DNA of 64,000 nt from Acidobacteriota bacterium (lineage in GTDB: Bacteria; Actinomycetota; Acidimicrobiia; Acidimicrobiales; RAAP-2), in NCBI GenBank assembly GCA_018970215.1, contig JAGWWX010000002.1, forward strand, positions 1 through 64,000, written 5' to 3'. The position numbers and the translations under genes are program-made. Positions 18,861 to 29,571 of the stretch are shown here, one piece after another. Each line of letters opens with the position of its first letter. The stretch's first letter is position 1. Under the pieces are notes generated by a model. It searched no databases. It was not told the DNA's origin and saw only the letters and a list, made by a program, of their open reading frames with translations.

Positions 18861-20309
18861 CTAGGAAGCACTGAGGTCGATTGTGACGGTGCAGAGCGCC
18901 GCTACGTCTTCGTCGTGGGTTGCGATGATCGCGGTACCCGCGAAGGACGAGAGAGCAGTGAGAATCGCCCGTCGTGAGTCACCGTCGAGGGTGGCCGTGG
19001 GCTCGTCGAGCAGCACAACTGCCGGACGCCCGCCAAGGGCCCGCGCGACGGCCAAGCGTCGAAGTTGACCGTCGGAGAGATGAGACCCTGGGGTGGTCGA
19101 CGCGGGCAGACCGAGGCCCTGCCACGTTGCGTATGGCAGGCAGTCGGTTCGGCCGAGCGAGTACAGGTCACCCGCCGTACCAGCTCGATAGGTGACGTCG
19201 CTCGGAACCCACGCCACGTGACGCTCCATCCACTCGTGGTCGATGGTGGACGGCACCCTTCCCCCGATGGTGACGGGGTGCTGCGGTAGCCAATCACATC
19301 CCATGAGTGCGCGCAAGAGAGTGCTCTTGCCCGAACCGGACGGCCCGGTCACCGCGACGTGTGTACCGGGTGGAATCTCTCGATCACCGATTCGCACTAC
19401 CTCGTCGAGCGGAATCTCGAATTGCCCCGTAGTGGTGGTGAGTTCGCCCTGGCGGGGCGCCGTCGATGCGACTGCGTACGTCGTGACTGTTCGTGCAAAG
19501 TCAAAGAGCCACAAGGCTGCGACACAGGTCGCGGCCATGACGGTGGGGCTGCCGTGGGAGACGAACTGTGAACTAACAACCGCGGCAATGCCTCCGACGC
19601 CCGCCACAATGGTGGTGGTCCACTCCAGTTGACTTTCGATGCGATGCGCCCGAATTTCTCTACTCGCCGATGGATGAGACAGCTCACCCCCTAGGAGTGA
19701 CCAGGTGAGGGATCGGTCGTGGAGGTTGTTCCATTCGCGTGCCCGCTCTATCTGTCGCTGGTCGTTTTCACGTTGTTCACGCTGCATCGAAGTACGCATG
19801 AGCCGTTCTGTGGCTAGTAGACAAAGGGCCGTTGTGGCGATAATGGCAAAGCTCAGCAAATAGTGTGACGTCCAGGGGTAGAGAAGAACTGTTACCCCAC
19901 CCGCAAGGCCGAGTGCCACAACAGAGGCGTGATACGGAATGATAAATCTCGCCAGATACTCGCTGTAGGCACCACTCTTTTCTAAGAGCTCATTCACTTC
20001 TTCGTAGCCCCGACGGTCGAGCCATCGACCGTACGGCCATGAGAGTAAGGACGTCACCACCTTCCTCCGCTGTTCCTGGCGCGAGATTCGAATCAGACCG
20101 TGCTGGGTGCTGCGCTCGAAGTAGCGCAGGGGTGAGCGGAGAAAGGCAACGAGTTCAATGATGATAAGTGCCACGCCAATTGCGTGAAGTGGGCGATCTG
20201 CTTCACTCGCTGAAACTGACGCCACAATGAGCACCGGAGCACCGATAGTGAGGGCGATCCCTGCGAGTGCCGATATCGCGGCTGTGATCCGAGGGAGGTG
20301 ACGTCCCAT
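18861..20309 (-). CDS. ABC transporter ATP-binding/permease half, CydC-like architecture
   Basis: TM N-terminus; Walker A GPSGSGKSTLL, LSDGQLRRLAVARAL signature, VVLLDEPTATLD. Confidence 0.8.
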   Translation of the reverse strand: MGRHLPRITAAISALAGIALTIGAPVLIVASVSASEADRPLHAIGVALIIIELVAFLRSPLRYFERSTQHGLIRISRQEQRRKVVTSLLSWPYGRWLDRRGYEEVNELLEKSGAYSEYLARFIIPYHASVVALGLAGGVTVLLYPWTSHYLLSFAIIATTALCLLATERLMRTSMQREQRENDQRQIERAREWNNLHDRSLTWSLLGGELSHPSASREIRAHRIESQLEWTTTIVAGVGGIAAVVSSQFVSHGSPTVMAATCVAALWLFDFARTVTTYAVASTAPRQGELTTTTGQFEIPLDEVVRIGDREIPPGTHVAVTGPSGSGKSTLLRALMGCDWLPQHPVTIGGRVPSTIDHEWMERHVAWVPSDVTYRAGTAGDLYSLGRTDCLPYATWQGLGLPASTTPGSHLSDGQLRRLAVARALGGRPAVVLLDEPTATLDGDSRRAILTALSSFAGTAIIATHDEDVAALCTVTIDLSAS

Positions 20310-21763
20310 TAGGGCGCTACCTCTTGAAGGGTGATAGTGGCGTCAGGTTGACAGATGGGCTCATCGTTGGTGGCCTCAACGACAGTTACTCCATGACTTT
20401 TCACGACGTTGGCCACTGCGTGACGCGACTCATGGTCGAGAAACGATGCCACATCATCAAGAATGAGCAGTTCCGCGTCGTTCGCGAGTGCTCGGGCAAT
20501 GGCTATTTTGATCCTCTCACCGTGGGAGAAATTTGCCCCGCCACGCTGCACCTGCATGTCGGCCGACACCTCGCGCGACAGGCGCAATGCATGGCACACA
20601 CGGGAGAAACTGTGGAATGTTGCGTCGTTCGCAATCACAACATTGTCCGCTAGTGGGCCTTCCGAGAAGACGGGATACGGGTCGATGTATCCGATGCGTT
20701 CGGCTGAGCACTCCACCGTCCCTCCGCGAGGGTGGATGTCGCCAATCAGCACACGAAGAACGGTCGATTTTCCGATCCCTGACGGTCCACGGAGGAGGAG
20801 TGTCTCGCCCGGACGGACCGTGAATGACACCGGTTGTGCCGGAGCGTATGTCGTGAGTTCATCTACGCGGATCGAGATCGAAGGTGCAACGTGATCCGAC
20901 TCGCGCTCCCCACGAGGGGTGGTGGTTATGACGAGGTCGCGAAAGGATTGACGGGTATGAAAACTCGCCGACCAACTTCGGAGGGCAGTACTGATCTCGA
21001 TGGTCAGAAAGACCGCAATAAGAGCTCGAGTGAGACTTCCCCCGTCAAGGACGCGAAATCCCACGACCATCGCCACCAGACCTACGGCCACGCCCCCGAT
21101 GAATTCGGTAACGAGCGAGGAGCCGATGGTCTGGCGTACGGCTCGTTCCTCTGACTCCGATTCTCTCTCGGAAAGTGCGTCAAGGCGGCGGAAGGCAAAT
21201 GTCGTTCCGCCAACACCACGAATTTCCCACAGACTCCGAATGAGGTGGATGACTTCGAACTCCAGGTGTTCTCGCCGTTCGGCATACTCATTGGCGGCGG
21301 CGAGAGCTACCGTGCCCGTTCGGATGTACGACGGAATGGCGAATGCCACCAACCCGCCGATGACCAGCAGCGTTAAGGGTCCGCCGACGGCGACGATGAC
21401 GGGTGTGAGAGCAAGAGCCCCGAGGGCACCCACGTCAATCGCGGGCAGTAACGATGCGGCGGACCAGGCATCGACGATGCGGCGCCCCTGAAACGCTGTC
21501 ACGCCGTTACGTGAAAATGCTCGATCTGCGACGCGTAGTTGTGCATCCACTTCCGCCTCACGGTGGAGCCACTGCAGTCCGAGTCGAGTGGTGAGTCCGA
21601 CGACCATTCGAAGAACCAAAGCGATGAGAATCAGACCGGGTCCTACTGGTTGATCAGTCACACATCGAGATATCCCGTGAGCGAACACAACCCCTACTGT
21701 GACCGACCCAGCGAGTCGCCACAGGCCGAGAGCGCGACTGAGATTCTTATGAAACGTCGTCAC
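20309..21763 (-). CDS. ABC transporter ATP-binding/permease half, CydD-like architecture
   Basis: GTG start at 21763 (VTTFHKNLSRALG), ORF trimmed from 22351; Walker A GPSGIGKSTVL, FSHGERIKIAIARAL, LLILDDVASFLD; coupled to next half-transporter. Confidence 0.8.
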   Translation of the reverse strand: MTTFHKNLSRALGLWRLAGSVTVGVVFAHGISRCVTDQPVGPGLILIALVLRMVVGLTTRLGLQWLHREAEVDAQLRVADRAFSRNGVTAFQGRRIVDAWSAASLLPAIDVGALGALALTPVIVAVGGPLTLLVIGGLVAFAIPSYIRTGTVALAAANEYAERREHLEFEVIHLIRSLWEIRGVGGTTFAFRRLDALSERESESEERAVRQTIGSSLVTEFIGGVAVGLVAMVVGFRVLDGGSLTRALIAVFLTIEISTALRSWSASFHTRQSFRDLVITTTPRGERESDHVAPSISIRVDELTTYAPAQPVSFTVRPGETLLLRGPSGIGKSTVLRVLIGDIHPRGGTVECSAERIGYIDPYPVFSEGPLADNVVIANDATFHSFSRVCHALRLSREVSADMQVQRGGANFSHGERIKIAIARALANDAELLILDDVASFLDHESRHAVANVVKSHGVTVVEATNDEPICQPDATITLQEVAP

Positions 21764-23426
21764 GGTGGATGAGAGTGGATGCCGCGCCGTTGAGCCAATC
21801 GCGAAGCGCCTGGGTTGCTCGACAGTCGTCTTCGTTGTACTCAAGAATCCGTGTACGCCACGGCTCGCCCTCTCGAAGTGCATGTTCGAACCAGGCCATT
21901 GACGCCTCACCGCTGGGAGAGTCGTCGCGCCAATGAAAGCCCGCGACGGGAGCCAAATTCTTGAGGCCCATGGCTCCTTCGGTCTGAAGAAGGGTGCGCG
22001 AGACCTCATAGAGGTCGACCCATTCGGACGATGCCAGAAACTCCTCGACCGGTGCGGTGAAGTGGCCGTTGGCAGGGTCCGCCGCGATGCCGGCTCGCAT
22101 CGAGGAGTTCTCGGCATTTTGGTAAAAGCAGTAGGCGCGAAATGTTGCGCCTTGCCGGTGAGCTTTGTCGCGAAGCTCGGACAACCACTGCCAGAATTCA
22201 CGAAAGATGCGTCCTTCATCCTGAGCAGTGACATCGGTGAAGTAAGAAAAATGGTGATAGCCATCTCGAACGGAGAGATCGAAACCACGACAACGAACCA
22301 CAGCGCCCCATAGGTAGGTTTGGTCGCTGTAGCTTTCCATGTCGATGTCAACTTCTACATCTGCCGTGGGGCAAGACATATCGGCCGCCGGAACTTTTCT
22401 GAGCGGGCCACCAAACTTGCGGGCTCGGGCCTTATAGATAAGGTCGGGCAACTGCTGGAGCTGTTTACCGAGGTACTCCGAGGGACTATGTGGTTCGGCC
22501 GCGGAGAGAACCGACTGGAAAGCTCGTGTGGCCACCTGTGGGTCAAGAGCGGCCAGTGCATCCCACGTGGTGATTCCCGCTTCTTTCAAAAGAATTTGTT
22601 CAGAAAACTTCGTCCACGGAACGAGTGAGACATCGTGAGACTCTTCCAGAATGCTCCGGCACGACGTGGAAAATGGACAGTAGTCACACTCGCGATGCCA
22701 AAAAGGCGTTGTAGGGTACGGCGCGCCACCGTTCTCCCATAGTTCACGCTGCTCTAGAACAGCACGCCGCTCAGCAAAGGCGGCGTCGTAAACCTCAAGT
22801 GAAAACGTGGCACTGTCCGGACCGAGGTCGAGCCACCACAATTTTCCATCCCGATCAAAAAGTCCTCCAACGCTCTCGGACGCTGCCCACCGATGGGCTT
22901 CCAGAACGCGATAGGCGTGGGCGAGTGCGAGACCGGCTCGCGTTACCGGTGGGGTCCGACGATGCGTGACGCCATCGTGCCACTCCGCATCGCTTGGTCG
23001 AATCTGTTGTGAAGATCCAATTCGAATTCTTCGCGTGGCGGCCGAATCGCCCACCACGATATTTCGGATGAGAATTGGTGCATAGGTATAACCCGATTCG
23101 GTACGACCCGTGCGAACGATAACGTCAACAAATGCCCGGCGGCCTCCGTCTTCGTCGTCGGGCAGGCGAGGTGCAAGAATGATCTCGACACCGCGCTCAA
23201 CCATCGCCACTGTTTCGGCTACCGACGCTGGGCGAACTGCCTCGGGAAAGAAAGTGGCAATGTCGTCAAGAGTCTGGTCGACTAATTTTTGAACTTCCCG
23301 TCGACGGCGATCTGATGATTCATCGGCGATTCGTTCGGGCATTGCCTGAGGTCCACCGCGTACCAGAGCGACTCGGTGTGGGCACCGGGCAATTTCGGCT
23401 CCATCTAGGGGTCGTATGCCGCTCAC
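21747..23426 (-). CDS. TM0106-like RecB-family nuclease with RNase H-like C-terminus
   Basis: CDYCPFSTSC cysteine cluster, VEVDIDMES, RILEYNEDDCRATQALRDWL. Confidence 0.75.
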   Translation of the reverse strand: MSGIRPLDGAEIARCPHRVALVRGGPQAMPERIADESSDRRRREVQKLVDQTLDDIATFFPEAVRPASVAETVAMVERGVEIILAPRLPDDEDGGRRAFVDVIVRTGRTESGYTYAPILIRNIVVGDSAATRRIRIGSSQQIRPSDAEWHDGVTHRRTPPVTRAGLALAHAYRVLEAHRWAASESVGGLFDRDGKLWWLDLGPDSATFSLEVYDAAFAERRAVLEQRELWENGGAPYPTTPFWHRECDYCPFSTSCRSILEESHDVSLVPWTKFSEQILLKEAGITTWDALAALDPQVATRAFQSVLSAAEPHSPSEYLGKQLQQLPDLIYKARARKFGGPLRKVPAADMSCPTADVEVDIDMESYSDQTYLWGAVVRCRGFDLSVRDGYHHFSYFTDVTAQDEGRIFREFWQWLSELRDKAHRQGATFRAYCFYQNAENSSMRAGIAADPANGHFTAPVEEFLASSEWVDLYEVSRTLLQTEGAMGLKNLAPVAGFHWRDDSPSGEASMAWFEHALREGEPWRTRILEYNEDDCRATQALRDWLNGAASTLIHRDDVS

Positions 23427-23435
23427 TCCGAAATC

Positions 23436-25190
23436 TTACGAGTTGGCCGGACTCTCACTTCGCCAACTTCGCCAGAGTGTCGCGTATTCGCCATTGTGAC
23501 GGAGGAGTTCATCGTGTGTACCGAGCTCGGCAATCCGCCCATCAATCACGACTGCCACTCGGTCGGCGTCGTGGGCGGTGTGGAGGCGGTGGGCAATGGC
23601 AATGACGGTTCGACCCGACAGCACAGCGGCGAGACTTCGCTCGAGATGACGAGCCGCACGTGGATCCAGCATGGCGGTCGCTTCATCCAATACCAAAGTG
23701 TGAGGGTCGGCCAACACGAGACGTGCGAGCGCAATCTGTTGTGCCTGTGCTGGTGTGATCGCGTATCCGGAAGTACCAATCTCCGTTGCGAGACCATCGG
23801 GGAGTAGTTCTGCCCACTCACGGGCATCGACGGCCTCTAGTGCGTCGAGGAGCTGGGTGTCGCTTGCCGCCGGGTCAGCGAGACGCAAGTTGTCACGTAG
23901 CGAACCAATGAAGAGGTGGTGCTCTTGGGTGACGAGAGCCACGTGGGTTCTTATTTCTGTGAGAGGCAGCTGTGCCACCGATACGCCACCGACCGTTATC
24001 GAACCTTCGCGGGGAACATCAATTCCGGCGATCAGGCGACCGAGGGTGGACTTCCCCGCACCAGAAGGGCCCACAATCGCGAGGCGCTCACCGGGCTCAA
24101 TTGTCAATGACACACCGTGGAGAACATCGTGATTATCTCGATAGGCATAACGGACGTCGTCAATGACGATGCGTTCTCCGGAAGGCGTCGACGTGACCTG
24201 ATCTCGCGAGTCAGTAACGTCCGCAACTCCAATAAGCCTCGCTAAAGCAACTTGACCAATCTGGAGTTCATCCAGCCACGCCACGATGCGGTCGAGAGGA
24301 TCGGTAAGTTGGACCACGTAGAGAGTCACCGCGGTAGCGGCGGCGACACTGACGTATCCGTGCACATAGAGCCAACCGCCCCAGACCAGAGTGGTTGCCA
24401 CCGAAAAGGCGAAATTTGCTTCGGTAATTGGAAACCACCACAGACGCATCGACAACGTATACATCTCGGAGAGGAAGGTTTCGTTAATGTGCGACTCCAC
24501 CCTCTTTCTTTGGCGATGATTTAGGCGAAGTGCATCAATGGTCCGAGCACCTTCCGCAGCTTCGGAAATCGAACCAAAGAGTGACGCATAGGCGATGCGT
24601 TCGCGGGTATAGCCGGGGCCCGCATAGGTCAGGTATCGCCGCGTCGAGAGTGTGAGCAGCGGCAGAGCGACCAATCCTGCGAGCGCGACCAGTGGTCCTG
24701 CTATCAACATCGCGACCCCTGTGAGAACTGTTTGAACAATCGCTACGGTCCACTCAGGTAGGGCAAAGCGCACCGTGCGGTTTAGGGCCTCAACGTCGTT
24801 TGTGGTGCGGCTGAGAAGATCGCCGGTGCCGGCCCGTTCGACCGTGATGAGAGGCAGTCGAAGAACAGAGGCGAGAAATTCCTCCCGCAAGGTGGCGAAG
24901 ACCCGTTCTCCGAGGACATAGCTTCGCCGACGGGCGAAGTAGTTCAGGGCAGTATTGCAGAGCGATGAGAGGACGAGGGTGAGCGTTAAGTGCGAAATAA
25001 CGGAAGTCGTCAACGTGTGATGCAAGGCGTGTTCTACAAACTGACCTACCACCCACGGTCCCACGAGGGCTGCCGCAGACGCACCGGCGTAGAGCGCCAA
25101 CATCTTCGCGATATCAGTCCGAAATCGCCGAGCCAAACGTGCGGCATGCCGACGAACGGCTGCAGGGGACGCAATGGGTAGGAGGCTCAT
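23436..25190 (-). CDS. ABC transporter ATP-binding/permease protein
   Basis: ABC exporter TM region; GPSGAGKSTLGRLIAG, LVLDEATAMLDPRAARHLE, IAHRLHTAHDADRV. Confidence 0.88.
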   Translation of the reverse strand: MSLLPIASPAAVRRHAARLARRFRTDIAKMLALYAGASAAALVGPWVVGQFVEHALHHTLTTSVISHLTLTLVLSSLCNTALNYFARRRSYVLGERVFATLREEFLASVLRLPLITVERAGTGDLLSRTTNDVEALNRTVRFALPEWTVAIVQTVLTGVAMLIAGPLVALAGLVALPLLTLSTRRYLTYAGPGYTRERIAYASLFGSISEAAEGARTIDALRLNHRQRKRVESHINETFLSEMYTLSMRLWWFPITEANFAFSVATTLVWGGWLYVHGYVSVAAATAVTLYVVQLTDPLDRIVAWLDELQIGQVALARLIGVADVTDSRDQVTSTPSGERIVIDDVRYAYRDNHDVLHGVSLTIEPGERLAIVGPSGAGKSTLGRLIAGIDVPREGSITVGGVSVAQLPLTEIRTHVALVTQEHHLFIGSLRDNLRLADPAASDTQLLDALEAVDAREWAELLPDGLATEIGTSGYAITPAQAQQIALARLVLADPHTLVLDEATAMLDPRAARHLERSLAAVLSGRTVIAIAHRLHTAHDADRVAVVIDGRIAELGTHDELLRHNGEYATLWRSWRSESPANS

Positions 25191-26905
25191 TCGTCGCCTC
25201 GAACAATCAATTGGCGATACCAGGCGTTCGTGAGAAGAAGTTGTTCATGGCTCCCGTGGTCCACGACTCGTCCCGCTCGCACGACGATGACTTCGTCAAC
25301 TTTTTCAAGGAGTAGAGGGCTCGACGTTGCGATGACGGTGGTGCCCCCGACCCGAGCATCTCGGAGTTCCCGGGCAATTCGCCCTTCCGTATGCGTATCA
25401 ACGGCTGACGTTGGTTCAACGAGAAGCAAGAATTCGGGGTCCATGAGCAGCGCACGAGCCAGAGTGAGCCGTTGGCGCTGACCTCCCGAAAACGACCGCC
25501 CCCGTTCTTCAATGATGGTCGCCAGGCCATCGGACGACGCATCGAGTACATCCATGGCACTTGCCGTGGTGAGAGCACTGTAAATTTCCGCCTCTGATCG
25601 CACGCCATGAGGGTCGAGTTCATCCCGGAGCGAACCCGAAAATAGGTGAGGCTCAATCTCGCTGACCACAATGTTGGTGCGCACCTCCTCGAGCGCTACG
25701 TCGGCGAGCGGTACCGTGCCAATGAGGGCATTCGATTCGGTGAAGCGTCCCAAGCGGTCACAGATCATTGCGGCTTCGGCAGTGGTCTCAGTGACGAGAC
25801 CGTACAAAACGCCGCGACGAATTTCGATGCCGGTGTCGGGATCGGAGAGCGTTGGTGCATGCGTGGGCCACGCCCGAGTGACATCGCGATTGTTCTGGGG
25901 TGGAGGTACCGCGAGGATTGCCAATACTTTGCGTGCACCGACGATGGCCCTCGTTCCGGCAATAACAAATTCGATCACGGTGCGTAGAGGCGTCGTGAGG
26001 AAGGTGGCGTAGCCAAAGAATGCCACGAGTTGACCGGCTTGTAGGTTCCCATTCATCACGTCGTTTGCACCGACGTAGGTCACAACGGCCGTAAGGATCG
26101 CGGGAAGAAGAATCTGTCCGGACTCCAACGCCGACTGTGGCTTCGACACTTCGACGCCCGCTTGCTCCACTTGGCGGCTCATCGCGACATAGTTCGACAA
26201 AAAAACGTCTTCGCCACCAACGCCCCGGAGAATTCTCAGTCCCGCCACCGTGTCACTCCCCAGCGCTGCCAATTTGCCCGATACTTCACGTTGAGCACGT
26301 TGACGCTCGTGGAGGGGGCGCATGAGCGGTCGAGTAAGGCTGGCCAAGACGGGTACGCCAATGAGCACGAGAAGACCCAATTTCACTGATGTAGTGAGGA
26401 GAATGGCGGACACCACTAGCCACGAGACCACTGCACCGATAAATCGAGGAATCACGTCAAAGGCTCCGCCCACACGCATAGCGTCCATCGCAACGGTACC
26501 GACGATGTCACCCACGGGAATTGCCTCAGTGGCGGCGGTCGTCACGGTGCTGAGATGGCGACCCACCAATTGGATAGATCGAAAGGTTCCTCTCAGCCAG
26601 TTGGTCACCGCGAACTGGTGGCGAATGGCCCCACTGACACCTTGCACGACGCCTAGAAGTACGACGAGCAGTCCCCAACGGGCCACTGCACCAAAGTTTT
26701 TTTCTTCAAGCCCGTGATCGACAGCTGCGCCAACTGCAGTCCAGAGAAGTGCCTGTGAGAGCATCCAGATAACCCCAAAGACGACCCCGGCGCCAATCAT
26801 CCACTTTTGCTTTCGCCCGGTCCATAGCAAGAAGCGAAATGGTGAGCGAAGGTCAGGTGAGCCGGGGTCGGTATAGGGGAGTTCTTGAAATGGAAGGAGT
26901 GGCAC
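25187..26905 (-). CDS. ABC transporter ATP-binding/permease protein (possibly degenerate NBD)
   Basis: TM region; FSGGQRQRLTLARALLMDPEFLLLVEPTSAVDTHTEGRIA; overlaps downstream ABC gene by 4 bp; canonical Walker A not evident (LVTETTAEAAMICDRLG in its place). Confidence 0.85.
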   Translation of the reverse strand: MPLLPFQELPYTDPGSPDLRSPFRFLLWTGRKQKWMIGAGVVFGVIWMLSQALLWTAVGAAVDHGLEEKNFGAVARWGLLVVLLGVVQGVSGAIRHQFAVTNWLRGTFRSIQLVGRHLSTVTTAATEAIPVGDIVGTVAMDAMRVGGAFDVIPRFIGAVVSWLVVSAILLTTSVKLGLLVLIGVPVLASLTRPLMRPLHERQRAQREVSGKLAALGSDTVAGLRILRGVGGEDVFLSNYVAMSRQVEQAGVEVSKPQSALESGQILLPAILTAVVTYVGANDVMNGNLQAGQLVAFFGYATFLTTPLRTVIEFVIAGTRAIVGARKVLAILAVPPPQNNRDVTRAWPTHAPTLSDPDTGIEIRRGVLYGLVTETTAEAAMICDRLGRFTESNALIGTVPLADVALEEVRTNIVVSEIEPHLFSGSLRDELDPHGVRSEAEIYSALTTASAMDVLDASSDGLATIIEERGRSFSGGQRQRLTLARALLMDPEFLLLVEPTSAVDTHTEGRIARELRDARVGGTTVIATSSPLLLEKVDEVIVVRAGRVVDHGSHEQLLLTNAWYRQLIVRGDE

Positions 26906-26959
26906 GTGTAACTATTTTCATTGCAACTGCGACATAGAACGCTATCTGCATTAGTGGGA

Positions 26960-27310
<351 letters not shown>

Positions 27311-27386
27311 TCCAGTTCTATCTTCTCATCTTTTTTGGTTCAGTGCAATCGCCGAAACCACCGGCCGTGAACGGTAGTCTCGCCCC

Positions 27387-28628
27387 GTGACGGACATTCT
27401 CGGAGTGAGCACAGAGGCCCCGTTTTCTGTCTCGGACTACCTTGAAGAACTCGCGGTGACATTGGCCGGCGAGTTCGGTCGGAGCTCCCAGCGATGGATT
27501 CGTGGTGAACTCTCGAAAGATCCCTACGAAAAACGGCATCTCTACATCGATGTAAAAGACGCCACGGGAGCGGACGCCTTAATAAAGGTCAAGTGTTGGG
27601 AAAGTACCTGGTCGTCAATTCGGTCGACACTGATCGAACAGGGAGTGGCACTGAAGGCCGGTACGGTAATCAATTTTTGCGGCTACATCGATGTGTACAA
27701 GCCACGCGGCGACATTTCGGTCGTGATGACCAAACTCGACGTGGACTCGATGCTCGGCGACGCCGCCCGCCGTCTACAAGAGCTCATTGCTCGACTCGTA
27801 GCAGAAGGGGTGTTGTCGTCGAATAAGGAAAATGCCATCGCGGAGATGCCCGTCAGCGTGGGGCTCATCGGTAGTCCGAATACCGAAGGTTACAAAGACT
27901 TTCTCGGACAGTTGGAAAATTCTGGACTGGCATTTTCAGTAGTCGCCGTGCCGGTGCCAGTACAAGGCGACGTCGCGCCACCGGCGATCGTGGCCGCGAT
28001 TCGACAACTCGACGCACTGAGTCTCGATGTCATCTGCATGATTCGCGGTGGTGGTTCAAAGGCCGATCTCTCCTGTTTCGATGATGAGCGCATTGCGCGC
28101 GCAATCGGTGCAAGTACCACTCCTATCTGGACAGGCATTGGTCATACGGGCGATACGTCGGTAGCGGACCTCGCCGCGCACACCTACGCCATTACGCCAA
28201 CCGCACTCGGCGCCACCCTCGCGTCCAGGGCACTCGATTCGTACGACCGCCGAGTGCGCGCCAATGCCGAGCGAATGGGGATAGCTGCTGGTGAGGTTCT
28301 CGACGACGCCCAACAGCTGCTGACAACGGCGCGCCGTGAAATCTTGTCAACGGCCCGTAATCGCCTCTCGGCGGAACAACGAATGCTTCGTCAGTCGGCG
28401 ATCACGATGATGAAGGCGGTACGCCAGGCAACCCACCAAAGGGGTGAGCGACTAAATGGGGTTCGTCAACTCCTCGCAGCGTACGATCCTCAGAGACGGC
28501 TGGCGCAAGGCTGGGCCATTGTGCGCGGCCCAGACGGCTCCACTGTTCGATCAGTGAACGATGTGTCACGGGGTGGCGGGATACAGATTGCGCTCAGTGA
28601 CGGCACGCTCGACGCAACGGTTAACTAA
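27387..28628 (+). CDS. xseA: Exodeoxyribonuclease VII large subunit
   Basis: FSVSDYLEELAVTLAGEF, WIRGELS, HLYIDVKD, SPNTEGYKDFLGQL, IRGGGSKADLSCFDDERIARAIGASTTPIWTGIGHTGDTSVADLAAH. Confidence 0.92.
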   Translation: MTDILGVSTEAPFSVSDYLEELAVTLAGEFGRSSQRWIRGELSKDPYEKRHLYIDVKDATGADALIKVKCWESTWSSIRSTLIEQGVALKAGTVINFCGYIDVYKPRGDISVVMTKLDVDSMLGDAARRLQELIARLVAEGVLSSNKENAIAEMPVSVGLIGSPNTEGYKDFLGQLENSGLAFSVVAVPVPVQGDVAPPAIVAAIRQLDALSLDVICMIRGGGSKADLSCFDDERIARAIGASTTPIWTGIGHTGDTSVADLAAHTYAITPTALGATLASRALDSYDRRVRANAERMGIAAGEVLDDAQQLLTTARREILSTARNRLSAEQRMLRQSAITMMKAVRQATHQRGERLNGVRQLLAAYDPQRRLAQGWAIVRGPDGSTVRSVNDVSRGGGIQIALSDGTLDATVN

Positions 28629-28643
28629 GGGAAGGAACGACAT

Positions 28644-28850
28644 ATGGCTGAAGTGGGTTCGTGGGAAGAAGCAACTCGTGAATTGGACGACATCGTCGCC
28701 TATTTGGAGGGCCCCGATGTCAACATTGACGATTTGATCGTGCGGCTACAGCGGGGTGCAGAAATTGTCGAGGCCCTCGAGGAGCGACTGGTCGCGACGA
28801 AGGCCAAAGTCGAAGAGATTGCTCCCCGGGTCGAAAAAGACGTCGAGTGA
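28644..28850 (+). CDS. xseB: Exodeoxyribonuclease VII small subunit
   Basis: Short acidic helical ORF: WEEATRELDDIVAYLEGPDVNIDDLIVRLQRGAEIVEALEERL; directly after xseA. Confidence 0.88.
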   Translation: MAEVGSWEEATRELDDIVAYLEGPDVNIDDLIVRLQRGAEIVEALEERLVATKAKVEEIAPRVEKDVE

Positions 28851-29560
28851 CCGACCGTCTCTACTTCCAGCAGTGGTTGGCTGGTCGCGACTTCGCTGTC
28901 GGTGATCAGTTGGCACGCCAGATGGTGAACTTTGTCTACGCCATCGGGGATCGAGACACTGGCGAGGCCGTCATTGTCGACCCGGCATACGCGCCTGGAG
29001 AGATTGTGACAATGGTCGAAGCCGACGGACTTCGGGTCACGGGAGTTCTGGCGACGCACTACCACCCCGATCACGTGGGGGGAGAGATGATGGGAATGTC
29101 GATTGCGGGCATCGAGGAGCTACTCCAGGTGATTGACGTCCCCATTCATGTTCAACGAGATGAGGTCCCTTGGGTTCAACGTCGCACGGGCGTCGGGACA
29201 GACTCACTCGTGGCTCACGATTCGTCCGACATTGTCACGGTGGGGAGTATTGACATCGAACTCGTTCACACACCGGGACACACCCCTGGGAGCCAGTGTT
29301 TTCTGGTTGAAGGGCGACTCGTGAGTGGCGACACCCTTTTTCTGGAAGGGTGTGGCCGAACTGATCTGCCGGGTTCAGATCCCGAAGAGATGTACCGCAC
29401 GTTGCATCAACGACTGATGCGAATTTCCGACGACACGGTGATCTTCCCTGGCCATCTCTACTCGGCTGATCGATCCGCTCCCATGGAGTATCTACGTCGC
29501 TTCAACTACGCCTTGGCGCCCACCACCGCCGAACAGTGGCTGGCGATGTTTGCCCGTTAG
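28847..29560 (+). CDS. MBL-fold metallo-hydrolase
   Basis: THYHPDHVGGEMMG, ELVHTPGHTPGSQCFLVEGRLVSGDTLF, FPGHLYS. Confidence 0.85.
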   Translation: MTDRLYFQQWLAGRDFAVGDQLARQMVNFVYAIGDRDTGEAVIVDPAYAPGEIVTMVEADGLRVTGVLATHYHPDHVGGEMMGMSIAGIEELLQVIDVPIHVQRDEVPWVQRRTGVGTDSLVAHDSSDIVTVGSIDIELVHTPGHTPGSQCFLVEGRLVSGDTLFLEGCGRTDLPGSDPEEMYRTLHQRLMRISDDTVIFPGHLYSADRSAPMEYLRRFNYALAPTTAEQWLAMFAR

Positions 29561-29571
29561 CCTCATACATC

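Noticed and set aside
21764-22351. N-terminal 196 codons of the 680-aa minus ORF
   Set aside because: Overlaps the RecB-like gene in another frame; GTG at 21763 gives a normal CydD-like start.
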